Source: Firmicutes bacterium HGW-Firmicutes-7
Lineage (GTDB): Bacteria; Bacillota; Clostridia; Lachnospirales; Vallitaleaceae
DNA length: 61,799 bases
NCBI GenBank assembly: GCA_002841375.1
Contig: PGZO01000024.1
Coordinates: 1 to 61,799, forward strand
Reading direction: 5' to 3'
The notes under the pieces are model-generated. The model saw only the letters and a program-made list of their open reading frames with translations, did no database searches and was not told where the DNA came from. Of this stretch, positions 36,193-44,108 are shown piece by piece; position 1 is the first letter of the stretch, and each line of letters opens with the position of its first letter. A program made the position numbers and the translations under genes.

Positions 36193-37212
36193 ATGAATAA
36201 AAAAATTTTGTGTGCCCTTTTACTTATATTCGTTATGATGATTTTATCATTTTCTGGATGCAAAAAGGAGGAAACGCTTAAATTAGTTAAGCTTAATGAA
36301 GTTGTCCATTCCATTTTTTATGCTCCTCAATATGTAGCCATTGAGAACAAGTATTTTGAAGAAGAAGGTTTAAAGATAGACTTAAGCATCGGAAATGGTG
36401 CGGATAAATCCATGACAGCACTTATTTCTGGAAATGCAGATATTGCACTCATGGGTGCAGAAGCCTCTGTCTATGTGTTTAATGAGGGCAAAGAAAACTA
36501 TGCTATGAACTTCGCTCAATTGACTCAACGAGCTGGCAATTTCCTTGTTGCAAGAGAACCAATCCCAGATTTTAATTGGGAAATGGTAAAAGGCAAGACC
36601 ATCGTTGGAGGCAGACTAGGTGGCATGCCAGAAATGGTACTTGAATATATTTTAAAGAAAAATGGAATTGAACCTTTTGTTGATACGACCATCATTAATA
36701 ACTTGGACTTTTCTGCAACTGCTGGTGCTTTTTCTGGGGGAACTGGTGATTATACTGTAGAATTTGAACCTACAGCCTCAACACTAGAGCAAGCCGGCGA
36801 TTACTATGTTGTTGCTTCACTTGGCGTTGATAGTGGTCTGATACCTTATACAACGTACATGGCTCTTGAAAGCTACCTAGATGAAAATCCTGATACCGTT
36901 CAAAAGTTTACAAATGCGATTTACAAAGGTCAAATTTGGGTGGATCAACATACCCCTGCGGAAATCGCAAAGGTCATTGCTCCATATTTTGAAGGGACAG
37001 ATTTAGAATTGTTAACCACTATTGTTAAAAGATACAAAGATCAAGATACATGGAAGGTAGAACCACTATTTGACGAGAATGCCCTTGTGCTTCTTCAAGA
37101 CGTATTGGAATCATCTGGCCAACTTGAAAAACGTGTCAATTATGACGACCTCGTAACAACCACTTTTGCACTAAAGTCATTAGAGCAGGTAGATGTCAGT
37201 AAAGTTAAATAG
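36193..37212 (+). CDS. NMT1/SsuA-type solute-binding lipoprotein
   Basis: A 339-residue binding lipoprotein with lipobox ILSFSGC (Cys23), of the NMT1/THI5-SsuA family: FYAPQYVAIENKYFEEEGL, ISGNADIALMGAEASVYVF and KGKTIVGGRLGGMPEMV. The family serves sulfonates, nitrate/bicarbonate, pyrimidine precursors of thiamine and riboflavin, and the sequence does not decide between them. No thiamine or FMN riboswitch was recognised upstream. GAGGTAAT precedes the ATG and a perfect TATAAT lies at 36158-36163 without a clear -35. It is first of a binding protein-ATPase-permease set. Confidence 0.87.
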   Translation: MNKKILCALLLIFVMMILSFSGCKKEETLKLVKLNEVVHSIFYAPQYVAIENKYFEEEGLKIDLSIGNGADKSMTALISGNADIALMGAEASVYVFNEGKENYAMNFAQLTQRAGNFLVAREPIPDFNWEMVKGKTIVGGRLGGMPEMVLEYILKKNGIEPFVDTTIINNLDFSATAGAFSGGTGDYTVEFEPTASTLEQAGDYYVVASLGVDSGLIPYTTYMALESYLDENPDTVQKFTNAIYKGQIWVDQHTPAEIAKVIAPYFEGTDLELLTTIVKRYKDQDTWKVEPLFDENALVLLQDVLESSGQLEKRVNYDDLVTTTFALKSLEQVDVSKVK

Positions 37213-37224
37213 CTGTTATTCATT

Positions 37225-37254
37225 AAAAGGACCAATGATTGTATTGGCCCTTTT
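37225..37254 (+). terminator. Attenuating hairpin after the NMT1-type gene
   Basis: A 12-bp stem with one mismatch (AAAAGGACCAAT, 37225-37236, with ATTGGCCCTTTT, 37243-37254) lies between the binding-protein and ATPase genes. The T-run is part of the stem and is followed by ATTC, so readthrough into the ATPase gene is likely. Confidence 0.65.
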
Positions 37255-37318
37255 ATTCATTCACGTACTTTGGTCACATCTAATATATTATACTATACTT
37301 ATTTATGCGGTGATGAAT

Positions 37319-38095
37319 ATGCCTAATCTACTTAATATCCAACAATTATCATATGTATATCATACGATGCAAGGCGAAACATTAGCCATAAAGGATATTA
37401 GCTTCACAGTCTCTAAGGGTCAATTTATCAGTATCGTTGGCCCTAGTGGCTGTGGAAAATCCACTCTTCTATCCTTAATCTCTGGCCTACTTGCACCATC
37501 AGCCGGACAAATTGTCATCGATCAAAGCATATTAGAAAATCTGAAATATGCAATAGGGTATATGCTACAGAAAGATCATCTTTTTGAATGGCGATCGGTT
37601 TATGAAAATGTCCTGTTAGGACTAGAAATTGCTCATGTCAAAACACCAGAAAATATTGCTTATGTTGAAGAGCTTCTTGAAAAATACGAACTTAAGGATT
37701 TCAAAAAATATCGTCCTTCTCAACTTTCAGGTGGTATGCGCCAGAGAGTTGCATTGATTCGAACACTTGCTTTAAAGCCAGATCTTTTATTACTTGATGA
37801 GCCCTTTTCAGCACTCGACTATCAAACGCGCTTAAATGTTGCAGATGATATGTATAACATTATAAAAAAAGAAGGAAAAACTGCCCTTCTTGTAACACAT
37901 GATATTGCAGAAGCCATCAGCATGGCAGATGAAGTGATCGTTTTAAGCAAGCGTCCTGCTAATATTAAAGCGAGCTTCTCCATTACGTTAGAAACAGAAG
38001 ATAGAACGCCACTGAAATCGCGAGCCGATCATAGTTTTAGCAGTTATTTCAATCAGATTTGGAGGGAATTAAATGACGTCCCAAGCACAACATGA
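37319..38095 (+). CDS. SsuB/TauB-type ABC ATPase
   Basis: A 258-residue ATPase with Walker A GPSGCGKSTLLSLI (about residues 42-55), signature LSGGMRQRVALIRTLA and Walker B LLLLDEPFSALD. The open frame extends upstream to 37193 over a hydrophobic, un-ATPase-like stretch and through the hairpin. The family begins where MPNLLNIQQL begins, with GCGGTGAT just ahead, so the ATG at 37319 is preferred (37313 is the alternative). It overlaps the permease gene by 23 bases. Confidence 0.9.
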   Translation: MPNLLNIQQLSYVYHTMQGETLAIKDISFTVSKGQFISIVGPSGCGKSTLLSLISGLLAPSAGQIVIDQSILENLKYAIGYMLQKDHLFEWRSVYENVLLGLEIAHVKTPENIAYVEELLEKYELKDFKKYRPSQLSGGMRQRVALIRTLALKPDLLLLDEPFSALDYQTRLNVADDMYNIIKKEGKTALLVTHDIAEAISMADEVIVLSKRPANIKASFSITLETEDRTPLKSRADHSFSSYFNQIWRELNDVPSTT

Positions 38096-38867
38096 TTTTA
38101 TGAAGCACCAGCATCAACAAAAAATATGGATTAGCATTTACCAGCTTCTCATTCTGATAAGCTTCCTTGGAATATGGGAACTGGCAGCAAATATGAAATG
38201 GATCGATCCTTTTATTTTCAGCTCACCCACACGTGTAGTAACAACCTTCGTGGACATGTTGTTAAAAGGCTCTTTACTTAACCATATTGGAATTACACTA
38301 TATGAAACCTTGGTGAGCTTTACGCTAGGTAGTTTTCTAGGAATTCTTATTGCAATCATCTTATGGTGGTGTGAAAAAGTTGCAAAAACCCTTGAACCCT
38401 ATCTCATTGTTTTAAATAGTTTGCCTAAAACAGCCTTAGCTCCTATTATAATCGTTTGGTTAGGTAACACGACCAAATCCATTATTTTCACAGCTATAAG
38501 TGTTTCTATTATCGTTACAATCATTAATGTATATTATGGTTTTTCTCAGGTAGACGTTGAAAAAATCAAGCTTATCCGGACCTTTGGTGGTCAAAAGGGT
38601 GCTATTTTGTCCAAAGTAGTTATTCCTGCTAATTATGCAAACATTATCAGTACGATGAAGGTTAATATTGGTCTTTCACTCATTGGTGTTATTATCGGAG
38701 AATTTTTAGTGGCAAGGGCGGGCTTAGGCTATTTAATCGTATATGGTAGTCAAATTTTCAAATTAGATTGGGTAATGATGAGCCTTATTATATTAGGGAT
38801 ATTAGCTACAGTACTGTACGAAGTAATTCTTCTAATCGAGAAAAAGGTTCAGAAAATTGGCGGATAA
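38073..38867 (+). CDS. SsuC/TauC-type ABC permease
   Basis: A 264-residue membrane protein with six predicted helices and the SsuC-like features LGIWELAANMKWIDPFIFSS (periplasmic lead-in), SLPKTALAPIIIVWLG and the cytoplasmic loop KIKLIRTFGGQKGAILSKVV. It forms the channel for the binding protein and ATPase upstream. GGAGGG lies inside the end of the ATPase gene, six bases before this ATG, so translation is coupled. The substrate is unknown. Confidence 0.9.
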   Translation: MTSQAQHDFMKHQHQQKIWISIYQLLILISFLGIWELAANMKWIDPFIFSSPTRVVTTFVDMLLKGSLLNHIGITLYETLVSFTLGSFLGILIAIILWWCEKVAKTLEPYLIVLNSLPKTALAPIIIVWLGNTTKSIIFTAISVSIIVTIINVYYGFSQVDVEKIKLIRTFGGQKGAILSKVVIPANYANIISTMKVNIGLSLIGVIIGEFLVARAGLGYLIVYGSQIFKLDWVMMSLIILGILATVLYEVILLIEKKVQKIGG

Positions 38868-38884
38868 TCGTTTGCTTACAAATA

Positions 38885-38925
38885 AAAAGTAACCGTATCA
38901 TTTGTTCGTTGATATGGTTACTTTT
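38885..38925. terminator. Bidirectional terminator between convergent genes
   Basis: A 16-bp stem (38885-38900 with 38910-38925, one G-U pair) flanked by A-runs on the left and T-runs on the right. It closes the permease gene (plus) and the FMN-binding gene (minus). Confidence 0.85.
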
Positions 38926-38938
38926 ATTATTTACTCCT

Positions 38939-39340
38939 TTATTTGGGGTCACTCTTTAGCGCTACTTCAATGGCTTTAAGTATCGTATTGCTACTATTTG
39001 TTGCCCCCGAAACCACATCAACCTCTAAAGATTGTTCGCCTAAAACATCGTCAATGATTGTAACTGCTTGGGCACCTTCATCATGCTTATGCTTAATCAA
39101 ATCAATGTCCGTAATCTCTCCATCCTTTACAGTGATACCTACTGTTGCCGCAGTGATTTTGGCGTCAAAGCTTCCTGTATATAACCCATCTGAAATGCTT
39201 GATATATCAACTGGCTCAATTATAACTGTACCCATTACTTTTTGATAATAACTATAATTGATTGCGTAATTCATACCATAGGCTACCCCACCTAATAGTA
39301 TTAATGCTAATACCGTAATGATTATTCTGTTCCTCTTCAT
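38939..39340 (-). CDS. Membrane-anchored FMN-binding domain protein
   Basis: A 133-residue protein: an uncleaved N-terminal membrane anchor (about residues 5-25), then an FMN-bind domain with DGLYTGSFDAKI and the flavinylation motif VVSGATNSS, in which the threonine is expected to carry covalent FMN attached by ApbE. Such domains move electrons at the outer face of the membrane (RnfG, NqrC, extracellular electron transfer). The frame extends 15 codons upstream, but GGAGGGG lies directly before the ATG at 39340. No apbE or rnf gene is present in this window. It is monocistronic. Confidence 0.85.
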   Translation of the reverse strand: MKRNRIIITVLALILLGGVAYGMNYAINYSYYQKVMGTVIIEPVDISSISDGLYTGSFDAKITAATVGITVKDGEITDIDLIKHKHDEGAQAVTIIDDVLGEQSLEVDVVSGATNSSNTILKAIEVALKSDPK

Positions 39341-39490
39341 AACTCCCCTCCATTTTGTGTTATCTGTTTTTTCAATCATTAACATCTATGCATGATATAT
39401 TTATCTTTCAGCTATATATAATAACTTATACCTTAATATATTTTAAGTCAATAATAAATTACAACTTCTATAGTGTATCGCAATCAGAAA

Positions 39491-39519
39491 TTGAATAACT
39501 GATTATTAAATGGTATAAT
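39491..39519 (+). promoter_or_regulatory. Sigma-A-type promoter of psuK-psuG
   Basis: TTGAAT (39491-39496), a 17-base spacer and TATAAT (39514-39519), with an extended -10 (TGG just ahead of TATAAT). Initiation would be near 39526, leaving a leader of about 45 bases. Confidence 0.75.
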
Positions 39520-39570
39520 CATAGGAATATTACTAAATATTTATCTCTAATCAAAAGGCAAGGTGATAAA

Positions 39571-40497
39571 ATGAAGGTTACTACTCCCTATATCCTAGTC
39601 ATTGGTGGTGCCAATATTGATATTCTTGGAAAGCCCCACCAACAGCTTATAGCAGAAGACTCCAACCCTGGCGCCATCTCCTTATCCTTTGGTGGGGTCG
39701 GTAGAAATATCGCTGAGAATTTGGTCCGGATTGGTTTAAATACGAAGCTAATAACGGCTTATGGAAAAGATTATTATGGTGATCTGCTTTTTAATTACTG
39801 TCAAAATATTGGCATTGACATGAAACACACCTTAATAACGAACGAATACCCTACTTCAACTTATCTATCCGTGTTGAATTGTGATGGAAACATGCATATT
39901 GCCATTTCGGATATGGAAATTACAAATGTAATTACACCTCGTTATCTAGAAGGGCAAACTCAAGTTTTAGAAGCTGCAGATTACATAATCGTAGATACCA
40001 ACCTTCCCCAAGAGACCCTTGATTTTTTGCTCACTCGTTTTAAAAAAGCACGATTTATTTTAGATACTGTTTCAACGCACAAAGCCCTAAAGGTAAAAGA
40101 TTTACTTCCTTATTTTTATGCTATGAAGCCTAACCAAATTGAAGCAGAAATGTTACTAGGCTATTCTTTGTTTGATGACGTCACCATCAAAAAAGCGCTC
40201 AAACACTTATATAGCTTGGGGATTAGCTACCCTTTAATAAGCTTTGGTAGTCAAGGTGTTGCTTACTTGAGCGGAGAGGAATTGATCCTACATAAAGCCA
40301 AGTCAGTTCAAGCAATCAATGCAAACGGTGCTGGTGATACCTTTATTGCTGCGATGACTTATGGGTTATGTAAAAATTATGATATGAAAACCATTGTTGA
40401 ATTCGCTTCAGCAGCCGCAAGTATTACTTTAGAAAGCGAAGCAACAATCAGCCCGAATATATCATTAGAAGAAATTTATAAAAAATTGGAGGTCTAA
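39571..40497 (+). CDS. psuK: PfkB-family kinase, probably pseudouridine kinase
   Basis: A 308-residue ribokinase/PfkB-type kinase. It opens with VIGGANIDILGKP, shows SFGGVGRNIAENLVRIG near residue 47 and the catalytic anion-hole motif NANGAGDTFIAA (Asp near 255). Its operon partner, two bases downstream, is pseudouridine-5'-phosphate glycosidase, which fixes the likely role: pseudouridine plus ATP to pseudouridine-5'-phosphate. AAGGTGAT precedes the ATG, and a clear promoter lies 50 bases upstream. No dedicated transporter is present. Confidence 0.9.
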   Translation: MKVTTPYILVIGGANIDILGKPHQQLIAEDSNPGAISLSFGGVGRNIAENLVRIGLNTKLITAYGKDYYGDLLFNYCQNIGIDMKHTLITNEYPTSTYLSVLNCDGNMHIAISDMEITNVITPRYLEGQTQVLEAADYIIVDTNLPQETLDFLLTRFKKARFILDTVSTHKALKVKDLLPYFYAMKPNQIEAEMLLGYSLFDDVTIKKALKHLYSLGISYPLISFGSQGVAYLSGEELILHKAKSVQAINANGAGDTFIAAMTYGLCKNYDMKTIVEFASAAASITLESEATISPNISLEEIYKKLEV

Positions 40498-40499
40498 CA

Positions 40500-41417
40500 A
40501 TGAAAAACTATATTGATATACTACCCGAGGTACAGCAGGCCTTAGCGCACAATCTTCCAATTGTTGCTCTTGAATCTACTATTATCTCCCATGGCATGCC
40601 TTATCCACAAAATGTCCAAACCGCTAGAAAGGTTGAGGATATTGTTCGGGAAGGTGGTGCAGTCCCAGCTACAATAGGCATTCTTAATGGGCGAATTAAA
40701 ATTGGCTTAACTGATGACGAGCTTGAGCTTATGGGCAAATCCCCTGATGTAATTAAAGTTTCTCGTCGTGACTTACCTATAATCATATCCAAAAAAATGC
40801 ATGGTGCTACTACAGTTGCTACAACAATGATTTGTGCCGCAATAGCTGGCATTAAAGTATTTGTTACAGGCGGTATAGGTGGTGTACATAAAGGCGCACA
40901 AGAGACCTTTGATATTTCAGCTGACTTAATGGAATTAGCCCATACAAATGTGGCTGTTGTTTGTGCTGGAGCAAAATCCATTCTTGATATTGGTTTAACT
41001 TTAGAATATTTAGAAACCCAGGGGGTTCCTGTTCTTGGTTTTCAGACAGAAGATTTTCCTGCATTTTACACCCCAACAAGTGGCTTCAAAGCTGACTACG
41101 CCATGGAATCTGAAAAGGAAATTGCCGAAGCAATGAAAGCAAAATGGGATTTAGGCCTGCAAGGAGGTCTTGTTATTGGTAACCCAGTTCCTAAAGAGGA
41201 GGCAATGGATAAACACGTTATTGAAAACGCCATAGAACAAGCTTTAAAAGAAGCTAATACGCTAGGTATTAAAGGAAAAGACTCTACACCTTTTTTACTT
41301 GGAAAAATAAAAGAACTCACAGGTGGTGATAGCCTCGAATCTAATATCTCACTTGTAATGAACAACGCACGCGTAGGTTCGAAAATAGCTGTAGAGTATG
41401 CAAAACTCAACAAATAA
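40500..41417 (+). CDS. psuG: Pseudouridine-5'-phosphate glycosidase
   Basis: A 305-residue PsuG (YeiN/IndA family) enzyme: ALESTIISHGMPYPQNVQTA near residue 20, VPATIGILNGRIKIGL, ATTVATTMICAAIAGIKVF, FVTGGIGGVHKGAQETFDIS and the C-terminal NISLVMNNARVGSKIA. It splits the C-C glycosidic bond of pseudouridine-5'-phosphate to uracil and ribose-5-phosphate, feeding RNA-derived pseudouridine back to metabolism. It starts two bases after psuK with GGAGG upstream and is closed by the terminator at 41468-41496. Confidence 0.95.
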   Translation: MKNYIDILPEVQQALAHNLPIVALESTIISHGMPYPQNVQTARKVEDIVREGGAVPATIGILNGRIKIGLTDDELELMGKSPDVIKVSRRDLPIIISKKMHGATTVATTMICAAIAGIKVFVTGGIGGVHKGAQETFDISADLMELAHTNVAVVCAGAKSILDIGLTLEYLETQGVPVLGFQTEDFPAFYTPTSGFKADYAMESEKEIAEAMKAKWDLGLQGGLVIGNPVPKEEAMDKHVIENAIEQALKEANTLGIKGKDSTPFLLGKIKELTGGDSLESNISLVMNNARVGSKIAVEYAKLNK

Positions 41418-41467
41418 TTCAAGTCCCATACCGAATAAGCTTCTAGCCTTTTAATCTAACAAATAGA

Positions 41468-41496
41468 AAGCCCCCACTTCTTTAAGTGGGGGTATT
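41468..41496. terminator. Bidirectional terminator after psuG
   Basis: A perfect 9-bp GC-rich stem (CCCCCACTT, 41471-41479, with AAGTGGGGG, 41484-41492) and a four-base loop, lying between convergent psuG and ilvH. TATTTT follows on the plus strand. Confidence 0.85.
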
Positions 41497-41523
41497 TTAC
41501 TTCACGAGTATCCTTTGACTACT

Positions 41524-42012
41524 TTATTCAAAACGGTGTCCTCTGTCTATAGCAATGAGACCTGTACGTACAATCTCTCGGATACCAAAAGGTTTCAATA
41601 GATCCTCTATAGCCTGAATTTTATCCTTGCCACCACTAATTTCCAGTGTCATCGTTCTCATGCCCACATCCACCACTTCAGCTCTAAAAATTTCAGCAAT
41701 GGTAATAATATCTTGCCTTTTCTCTAATGGTGCTTCCACCATAATGAGCGCCAATTCTCTTAACACTGAACTATCATCTGTAATTTTTTTCACCTTGATG
41801 AGATTTGTAATTTCATTCATTTTGGAAATAACCGTTGTGAGCAAATCTTCTGAGCCCTCTGTTACAATCGTAATTCTACTTACAAAACTATTTTCAGTAG
41901 TACCTACAGCTAAACTATCAATATTTAATCCAGTTTTACCGAAAAGTGATGCAACGTTCGATAGAACGCCTGCTTGATTTTCAACCCAAATTGAAAAAAT
42001 CTGTTTCTTCAT
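41524..42012 (-). CDS. ilvH: Acetolactate synthase small subunit
   Basis: A 162-residue IlvH/IlvN regulatory subunit: an N-terminal ACT domain (residues about 3-75) with FSIWVENQAGVLSNVASLFG, then the C-terminal domain with RAEVVDVGMRTMTLEISG and FGIREIVRTGLIAIDRG. In the holoenzyme it binds valine and activates the catalytic subunit. No catalytic ilvB gene is adjacent. Instead it follows buk-ptb, 25 bases after ptb, with GAGGAG upstream. It either serves a catalytic subunit encoded elsewhere or has been recruited as an amino-acid-sensing partner in this operon. Confidence 0.9.
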   Translation of the reverse strand: MKKQIFSIWVENQAGVLSNVASLFGKTGLNIDSLAVGTTENSFVSRITIVTEGSEDLLTTVISKMNEITNLIKVKKITDDSSVLRELALIMVEAPLEKRQDIITIAEIFRAEVVDVGMRTMTLEISGGKDKIQAIEDLLKPFGIREIVRTGLIAIDRGHRFE

Positions 42013-42037
42013 TTTACATTCTCCTCACTTTATTTTA

Positions 42038-42934
42038 TTAGCGCATAGCTAAAGATAATATTATGGAATAATATTTTGTAATGCTATCATCAGCCCTCGA
42101 GGTTACGACAATCGGTACTTTTGCCCCCGCCAACACAGAACAGGATTTAGAATTATACAAGAAGGTTAATGTCTTAACAAGTATATTACCTGACTCAATG
42201 TCAGGAACCATTAGGATGTCTGCATCTCCAGCCACTTCACTCTCAATATTCTTATGTTTTGCTGCTTCCAAGTTAATTGCATTATCCATACCCAACGGAC
42301 CGTCTACCGTACAGTTAAGAATTTGCCCCCTCTGTGCCATTTTTGATAGAGCGGCCGCATCAATGGTGCTTTGAATGGACGGATTGACTACCTCAACCGC
42401 TGACAGCGCAGCAACTTTGGGTCTATCTATCCCAATATTTATTGCTACATTTACAGCATTCTGAATAATTTCTGCCTTTTGCTTAAGATCTGGTTTGATG
42501 TTAATACCTGCATCTGTCACCATAAGAAGTTTTCCATAAGGCTCCACCTCAAAAACACTTACATGGCTAATAACATTTTTTGTTCTCAAACCATTCTCCT
42601 TGTCCAAAACGACTTTAAGAAGCTCAGCCGTATGCAGATAACCCTTCATAATAATATCAGCTTCTCTGTTGTTAATCATGTTCACCGCTATCCTGGCACC
42701 TTGGGTATCATCCAGTTCCTTAATGATATTCATACCAGATACATCTAGGCCTATTTCATTTGCAATTTTAAATATTTTTTCTTTATCACCTATTAGAATA
42801 GGCTCAACATAACCTTTTTCATAGACTTCTTTAATTGACATAAGGACGTTGTCATCATGCGCTGCAACAATAACAATTCTGCCCTTTGGCTTGTTGGTAA
42901 TTAGCATTTCAAGTTGTCCTAACTTTCGAATCAT
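42038..42934 (-). CDS. ptb: Phosphate butyryltransferase
   Basis: A 298-residue enzyme of the phosphate acetyl/butyryltransferase family (GRIVIVAAHDDNVLMSIKEV, DIIMKGYLHTAELLKVVLD, NCTVDGPLGMDNAI, AKVPIVVTSRADDS). It interconverts butyryl-CoA plus phosphate and butyryl phosphate plus CoA, the step before butyrate kinase; some members also take branched acyl-CoAs. A GTG 12 bases upstream (42946) is in frame, but GGGAGGTG stands nine bases before the ATG at 42934, so that start is preferred. It lies between buk and ilvH. Confidence 0.9.
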   Translation of the reverse strand: MIRKLGQLEMLITNKPKGRIVIVAAHDDNVLMSIKEVYEKGYVEPILIGDKEKIFKIANEIGLDVSGMNIIKELDDTQGARIAVNMINNREADIIMKGYLHTAELLKVVLDKENGLRTKNVISHVSVFEVEPYGKLLMVTDAGINIKPDLKQKAEIIQNAVNVAINIGIDRPKVAALSAVEVVNPSIQSTIDAAALSKMAQRGQILNCTVDGPLGMDNAINLEAAKHKNIESEVAGDADILMVPDIESGNILVKTLTFLYNSKSCSVLAGAKVPIVVTSRADDSITKYYSIILSLAMR

Positions 42935-42958
42935 GGCTTTCTTCACCTCCCATTTTGG

Positions 42959-44029
42959 CTATTGATATACTTTCACACTTTCTTCTCCTTGAATAACCCT
43001 GAGCCCACCTTGAGCTAAAGCAAGCATTTCATCTTCCCCTGGATAAATTACTACATTAGCAATAAATTCAACTCTTTTCTTAATTTCTTTTACTATGGAA
43101 TCATTGTAGGCGATTCCACCTGTTAATACAATAGCCTCAACTTGCCCCGAAAGCACGGTAGCACATTTACCAATTTCTTTTGCAACCTGATATGCCATAG
43201 CGTCTTGAATCAGCTTTGCATGTTGATCTCCTTCAGCTGCTGCAATATTAATCTGTCTTGCATTGTTTGTCTTAAAGTGGGCAACATAACCACCTTGTCC
43301 GTTAATTTTTTTATTCATGCTATGTAAAGTATAATTACCACTAAAACACATATCAATAACATCCCTCATTGGAAGTCCACCTGAACGTTCAGGTGAAAAT
43401 GGTCCTTCCCCATCTAATGCATTATTAACGTCAATGACTTTTCCATTCTTATGCACGCCGACTGAGATGCCTCCTCCTAAATGGGCAACAATTAGATTAA
43501 TCTCATTATATTCTTTACCTACTTCAAACGCATATTTTTTCGCAACAGCCTTTTGATTTAACGCATGAAATATGCTTTTTCTTCTAATTTCTGGTAATCC
43601 ACATATTTTTGCTATTTCCTCCATTTCATCCACTACAACAGGGTCAACAATCAATGCAGGAATCTTCAAAGGCTTTGCAAGTTCATAGGCTAGAATGCCA
43701 CCAAGATTTGAAGCATGCTGACCCATAACACCCGTTTTAAGATCAAGTAGCATAGCCTCGTTTACAATATATGTTCCACTTTCGATAGGTTTTAATAGTC
43801 CGCCTCTCCCAACAATGGCATCTACTTCACTAAGATTAAACGCCTTTTCCTTCAACGTATGAAGAATTACGTCTTTCCTAAACTGGAATTGCTCGTAAAT
43901 ATTTGTATATCGTTCTAAGTCCACAGAAGAATGTCTTAAAGTTTCTTCAAAAATTGGTTTTTCGTTAACATAAACACCAATTTTTGTAGACGTTGAACCT
44001 GGATTAATAATGAGTATACAATGTTTCAT
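42959..44029 (-). CDS. buk: Butyrate kinase
   Basis: A 356-residue acetate/butyrate kinase-family enzyme of normal Buk length, with the phosphate-binding opening ILIINPGSTSTKIGVY, LIVAHLGGGISVGVHKNGKV near residue 180 and VLTGGIAYNDSIVKEI near 305. It makes ATP from butyryl phosphate (or branched acyl phosphates) in fermentation. It is first in buk-ptb-ilvH; the order is reversed from the familiar clostridial ptb-buk. AAGGAG is nine bases upstream. The usual crotonase/bcd genes are not in this window. Confidence 0.92.
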   Translation of the reverse strand: MKHCILIINPGSTSTKIGVYVNEKPIFEETLRHSSVDLERYTNIYEQFQFRKDVILHTLKEKAFNLSEVDAIVGRGGLLKPIESGTYIVNEAMLLDLKTGVMGQHASNLGGILAYELAKPLKIPALIVDPVVVDEMEEIAKICGLPEIRRKSIFHALNQKAVAKKYAFEVGKEYNEINLIVAHLGGGISVGVHKNGKVIDVNNALDGEGPFSPERSGGLPMRDVIDMCFSGNYTLHSMNKKINGQGGYVAHFKTNNARQINIAAAEGDQHAKLIQDAMAYQVAKEIGKCATVLSGQVEAIVLTGGIAYNDSIVKEIKKRVEFIANVVIYPGEDEMLALAQGGLRVIQGEESVKVYQ

Positions 44030-44108
44030 TTAGTTTTCTCCTTAAATAAAAAATACGCTATTTAGAATAACATTATTATCTCATTTTATTAATAAATTAA
44101 AACCTTCA

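Noticed and set aside
37193-37318. An N-terminal extension of the SsuB-type ATPase with a hydrophobic stretch
   Set aside because: It overlaps the end of the binding-protein gene and an intercistronic hairpin. The ATPase family begins at 37319, where a usable ribosome binding site stands.
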